The position numbers and the translations under genes are program-made. From Alphaproteobacteria bacterium (GTDB lineage: Bacteria; Pseudomonadota; Alphaproteobacteria; UBA8366; JADFVY01), in the NCBI GenBank assembly GCA_029881615.1, contig JAOUMF010000068.1, positions 1 to 8,048 of the forward strand: 8,048 nt of DNA, written 5' to 3'. The notes under the pieces were generated by a model that worked only from the letters and a program-made list of their open reading frames with translations, had not been told where the DNA came from and made no database searches. Of this stretch, positions 5,564 to 8,048 are shown in pieces (the stretch's first letter is position 1; each line of letters opens with the position of its first letter).

Positions 5564-6354
5564 CAATCGCGGAGCGGCCCTTTCGGATCCATAGGCAGCG
5601 CTAACGTAACTCTGGTTCCCCGACCGCGGGAACTGTCGAGAGACAACGTCCCGCCATGCATTTCGACAATGCGTTTTGCAATTGGAAGGCCCAGGCCGGC
5701 GCCGATATGCCTGCTACTGAACAGAGGTTCGAATATCTTGTCGCGGATATCTTTTGGAATGCCCGGCCCATTGTCGGCTATTCTGATTTCCAGGGATGTA
5801 CCAGTAGCACGGGTACTTACGGCGATACTCCCCGGCTTCCTGCCATCCAGGATCGCCTGCGCGGCATTATCAATAATATGAACAATCGCGCGCCGCATCT
5901 GGTTTCGGTCGATTTTGAAACGCTGGTCGCCCAGGCCAGGCTTGAATGTCAGCGTGACGCCTTCGGGCTGGGGCCGGTCATGAAACAAGGCCCGAAGCCA
6001 CTGATCAATGCCGGTTTCTTCCGGAGACAGGGGTTCATGACACGAATAGTCCAGCAACCTGTTTATGATATTGTCGCAGCGCCAGACACTGCGCCGGATT
6101 CGATCGAGCCCTCTTTTGGCTGCCGGGTCCGATCGCCCTATCCTGCTTTCGACCAAATGAAGCGAGGTCAGCATGGCGCCCAGCGGGCCACGAAGTTCAT
6201 GGGCAAAGGTCGACGCCAATTTTCCAAAATTGGCGGCTTCGGAAGCATTGGCATAATCATAGGGGTTGTTGGACGAAGGCTTATCGGATTTTGTTTCCAC
6301 GAAATCCGCAGTCGGTTTTGACGAGCCAGGCTTACCAGCACGCGTCTTTTTCAA
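5563..6354 (-). CDS. Soluble sensor-less histidine kinase, TTG start
   Basis: This 263-residue two-component histidine kinase would pass phosphate to a response regulator not present in the window. Residues 1-44 are polar, low-complexity and probably disordered. The HisKA helix follows, FAHELRGPLGAM, with phosphoacceptor H52, then a second helix (77-104). The ATPase domain has the N box DNAAQAI (162-168, N163), G1 DNGPGIP (194-200), F box FEPLFSS (208-214) and G2 GAGLGLPIAK (218-227). No PAS, GAF, HAMP or membrane segment is seen, so it is cytosolic and its signal is unknown. The start is TTG at 6354, preceded by AGGAG (6361-6365) at six bases. The first internal ATG is codon 61, beyond H52, so TTG must be used. 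It is divergent from creatinase. Confidence 0.87.
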   Translation of the reverse strand: MKKTRAGKPGSSKPTADFVETKSDKPSSNNPYDYANASEAANFGKLASTFAHELRGPLGAMLTSLHLVESRIGRSDPAAKRGLDRIRRSVWRCDNIINRLLDYSCHEPLSPEETGIDQWLRALFHDRPQPEGVTLTFKPGLGDQRFKIDRNQMRRAIVHIIDNAAQAILDGRKPGSIAVSTRATGTSLEIRIADNGPGIPKDIRDKIFEPLFSSRHIGAGLGLPIAKRIVEMHGGTLSLDSSRGRGTRVTLALPMDPKGPLRD

Positions 6355-6433
6355 CAGCCTCTCCTCGTTGACATATCTCTTCCAAAAGCATCCATCATAT
6401 TGGCGTCACCGCACGGAAAACCAACAAAATTAG

Positions 6434-6461
6434 ATAGTAATAATACTATAAGCTGTGCCAA
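6434..6461 (-). promoter_or_regulatory. Kinase promoter candidate overlapping a dyad
   Basis: On the minus strand TTGGCA (6456-6461, 5 of 6 to consensus) and TACTAT (6434-6439, 4 of 6) are 16 bases apart. Transcription would start about 70 nt before the TTG. The -10 lies inside the inverted repeat ATAGTA-N4-TACTAT (6434-6449), so a protein on that dyad could block this promoter. Confidence 0.42.
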
Positions 6462-6471
6462 GGGCAAGGGC

Positions 6472-6487
6472 AGGCACGCAATTCGCA
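6472..6487 (+). promoter_or_regulatory. Candidate sigma-54 (-24/-12) promoter for creatinase
   Basis: AGGCACG-CAAT-TCGCA has GG at 6473-6474 and GC at 6485-6486 with exactly ten bases between, and differs from the RpoN consensus TGGCACG-N4-TTGCA at only two positions. The predicted transcript would start near 6498, leaving a leader of about 95 nt. Nitrogen-linked RpoN control would suit an enzyme that releases urea and sarcosine, but no NtrC-type site was identified. Confidence 0.42.
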
Positions 6488-6513
6488 ACTTTCATAACAA
6501 TCCCTTATGCGAA
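6482..6513. repeat. Inverted repeat TTCGCA-N20-TGCGAA
   Basis: Six-base arms at 6482-6487 and 6508-6513 are exact reverse complements. The left arm coincides with the -12 part of the sigma-54-like element. It may be a regulator site or chance. Confidence 0.22.
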
Positions 6514-6519
6514 AATTAG

Positions 6520-6537
6520 AAAAACAAATTTGTTTTT
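6520..6537. promoter_or_regulatory. Perfect 18-bp palindrome upstream of creatinase
   Basis: AAAAACAAATTTGTTTTT is an uninterrupted perfect palindrome, ending 56 bp before the creatinase ATG. It is the longest gapless palindrome noticed in the window, and its length and symmetry suit a dimeric helix-turn-helix repressor or activator. If the sigma-54 candidate is the real promoter it would lie in the 5' leader; otherwise it could overlap a downstream promoter. Confidence 0.5.
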
Positions 6538-6593
6538 GAATACCCGGCGGTAATAGATAAGCCGTAAATCCTTCGGACAGCGGAGCGTCAGCC

Positions 6594-7814
6594 ATGAAAA
6601 ATCATCGGGAACTTAAAAATATCATTACGATTCATAATGGCGACAAGGCACCGCGGGTGTTTTCGGACGTCGAGATCGAAGGCCGATTGGCGCGATTGCG
6701 GGCCCATATGACCGAAGCCGATATCGAAGCCGTACTTTTCACCTCGTACCACAATATAAATTATTTCAATGACTTCGTGTATTGCTCCTTTGGCCGTCCG
6801 TATGGGCTGGTGGTCACGCGGGACAAGTCCATCGCCATCGTAGCCAACATCGACTTTGGCCAGCCCTGGCGGCGCGGTTACGGCGATACGGTCACCTATA
6901 CCGACTGGCAACGCGACAATTATTTCCGTGCGGTGGCCCAGGAGATTGGCAAGGCCCGGCGCGTCGGCGTCGAATTCGACCATATGAACCTGGATGCACA
7001 CCGAAAGCTCGGCGAGGCACTGGGCAGTGCTGAAATCGTCGATGTGGGACAGGCCACCATGGCCATGCGCATGTTCAAGTCGGACGAGGAACAGGTAGTC
7101 ATCCGCCACGGCGCGAGGGTGGCCGATATTGGTGGCGCGGCCTGCGTCGAGGCGATAGCCGAGGGTGCGCCGGAACATGAAGTGGCGTTGCATTCCACCC
7201 GCGCCATGGTGCGCGAAATCGCGGCGACCTATCCACAATCGGACCTGATGGATACATGGACATGGTTCCAGTCGGGCCTTAACACCGACGGCGCGCACAA
7301 CCCGGTGACCACGCGCAAGCTGGTCAAGGGCGATATCCTCAGCCTGAACTGCTTTCCGATGATCTCGGGCTACTACACCGCGCTGGAACGCACATTGTTC
7401 CTGGACCATGCCGACGACCGGTCGCTGGAGTTATGGGAGGTCAATGTGAAGGTCCATCGCCGCGGGCTGGAACTGATCCGCCCCGGCGCGGTCTGCAGCG
7501 ATATCGCGGCCGAGTTGAACGAAATCTACGCCGAACATGGGCTGCTGCAGTACCGCACCTTTGGATATGGCCATTCCTTCGGCACGCTGTCTCACTATTA
7601 CGGTCGCGAGGCGGGGCTGGAGTTGCGCGAGGATATCGACACGGTGCTGGCGCCGAACATGGTGGTATCGATGGAACCGATGATTACCCTGCCGCTGGGC
7701 GAGCCCGGCGCCGGCGGTTATCGCGAGCACGATATCCTGATCGTCGGCCAGGACAGCGCCGAAAACATCACCAAATTCCCCTTCGGGCCCGAGCGGAATA
7801 TCGTGCGCAAGTAA
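6594..7814 (+). CDS. Creatinase (creatine amidinohydrolase)
   Basis: This 406-residue cytoplasmic enzyme hydrolyses creatine to sarcosine and urea (EC 3.5.3.3). It has the 'pita-bread' fold of the M24 family but acts without metal. It is near the length (about 403 aa) and, from memory, strongly similar to Pseudomonas putida creatinase. TSYHNINYFNDFVYCSFGRP (50-69) contains the substrate-binding F66 and R68 region. NTDGAHNPVTTRK (230-242) has H235, equivalent to catalytic His232. Also present are E265 (LERTLFLDH), H327 (YGHSFGTLSHYYGREAG), R338, E361 (SMEPM) and H379 (GYREHDI). The closing NITKFPFGPERNIV is characteristic. GGAG (6582-6585) precedes the ATG by eight bases. Creatininase, sarcosine oxidase and urease genes are not in the window. 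It converges on the membrane-protein gene with a 17-bp gap. Confidence 0.93.
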   Translation: MKNHRELKNIITIHNGDKAPRVFSDVEIEGRLARLRAHMTEADIEAVLFTSYHNINYFNDFVYCSFGRPYGLVVTRDKSIAIVANIDFGQPWRRGYGDTVTYTDWQRDNYFRAVAQEIGKARRVGVEFDHMNLDAHRKLGEALGSAEIVDVGQATMAMRMFKSDEEQVVIRHGARVADIGGAACVEAIAEGAPEHEVALHSTRAMVREIAATYPQSDLMDTWTWFQSGLNTDGAHNPVTTRKLVKGDILSLNCFPMISGYYTALERTLFLDHADDRSLELWEVNVKVHRRGLELIRPGAVCSDIAAELNEIYAEHGLLQYRTFGYGHSFGTLSHYYGREAGLELREDIDTVLAPNMVVSMEPMITLPLGEPGAGGYREHDILIVGQDSAENITKFPFGPERNIVRK

Positions 7815-7831
7815 TCGGGGGTCGGCGCGCG

Positions 7832-8048
7832 CTAGGAAGACCCGGGAATATTCCGGAACAGCTCAAAACGGTAACGTGCCCATCGATAGGCATCCATCAC
7901 CATAATCGCATAGACAAACAACCCACCCGCATAACGGCCCAGAAAGGAATGTTCCGGGGTCGTCGTCACAATAGTGAACAGACCCAGCAGCCCCATGAAA
8001 AACAACATGGTCAAGCCGCGTAGCGGCGTACCGTTGACCACCTGTCCC
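7832..8048 (-). CDS. Small membrane protein (5' end outside window)
   Basis: I do not recognise this gene. The frame is open to the right edge and ends in TAG at 7832-7834. At least 69 residues are visible if a GTG at 8041 is the start, but no clear ribosome-binding site precedes it, and the frame continues upstream, so the true start is probably beyond base 8048. Two hydrophobic segments are visible: LTMLFFMGLLGLFTIV and, after a short SFLGRYAGG turn, LFVYAIMVMDAYRW. A basic/aromatic tail (ARYRFELFRNIPGSS) probably faces the cytoplasm. Third positions are G/C-rich, consistent with coding. No function can be assigned. Confidence 0.6.
   Translation of the reverse strand, partial: GQVVNGTPLRGLTMLFFMGLLGLFTIVTTTPEHSFLGRYAGGLFVYAIMVMDAYRWARYRFELFRNIPGSS

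Noticed and set aside
1..8048. tRNA, rRNA, CRISPR array, insertion sequence or toxin-antitoxin module
   Set aside because: No cloverleaf, rRNA segment, regularly spaced repeats, transposase or terminal repeats were seen. The two small genes do not read as a toxin-antitoxin pair, being divergent and without known folds.

Overview
The window looks like chromosomal DNA of an alphaproteobacterium, probably heterotrophic and Rhodospirillales- or Rhizobiales-like. The basis is high GC by eye, strong G/C third-position preference, clear Shine-Dalgarno sites, and a gene mix common in that class (sugar-acid dehydrogenases, HpcH/HpaI aldolase, GST family, DUF1499, creatinase). No rRNA, tRNA, insertion sequence, integrase, CRISPR array or phage structural gene is visible. 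The genus cannot be fixed from this sequence alone.

Layout, left to right. (1) 1-1151: a divergent sugar-acid pair. The 5' end of a zinc-dependent L-idonate 5-dehydrogenase-like gene (idnD-like, minus, cut by the window edge) faces a complete SDR of the gluconate 5-dehydrogenase type (idnO-like, plus). The 180 bp between them holds two inverted repeats and a sequence matching the sigma-54 -24/-12 promoter pattern. (2) 1152-2761: a rhomboid-family intramembrane protease (plus), preceded by a possible 16-codon leader ORF, converging on a small DUF1499 membrane-anchored protein (minus). (3) 2762-3711: a low-density stretch with two short, unrecognised, divergent genes (67 and 63 aa) separated by AT-rich DNA. 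(4) 3712-6354: three minus-strand genes in the order histidine kinase, HpcH/HpaI aldolase, GST-like protein. The GST-like protein carries an extra C-terminal domain and appears to have its own extended -10 promoter. (5) 6355-6593: a dyad-rich control region. (6) 6594-7814: a full-length, motif-complete creatinase (plus). (7) 7832-8048: the 3' part of a small membrane protein gene (minus).

How the genes may work together. IdnD and IdnO would oxidise L-idonate to 5-ketogluconate and interconvert 5-ketogluconate with D-gluconate. Creatinase hydrolyses creatine to sarcosine and urea, so it supplies nitrogen and carbon. Its upstream region carries a second sigma-54-like element, which would fit nitrogen-responsive control. 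The histidine kinase is divergent from creatinase, has no sensor or membrane domain and no response regulator in the window, and needs a TTG start to keep its phosphoacceptor histidine. The aldolase and GST-like gene follow it and could form a small catabolic unit.

No obviously new multi-gene system is present. The features most worth a second look are the creatinase/kinase control region, the hairpin touching the aldolase ribosome-binding site, the GST-like protein's C-terminal domain and the two small orphan genes. Identifications rest on motifs and remembered family sequences; no database search was run.
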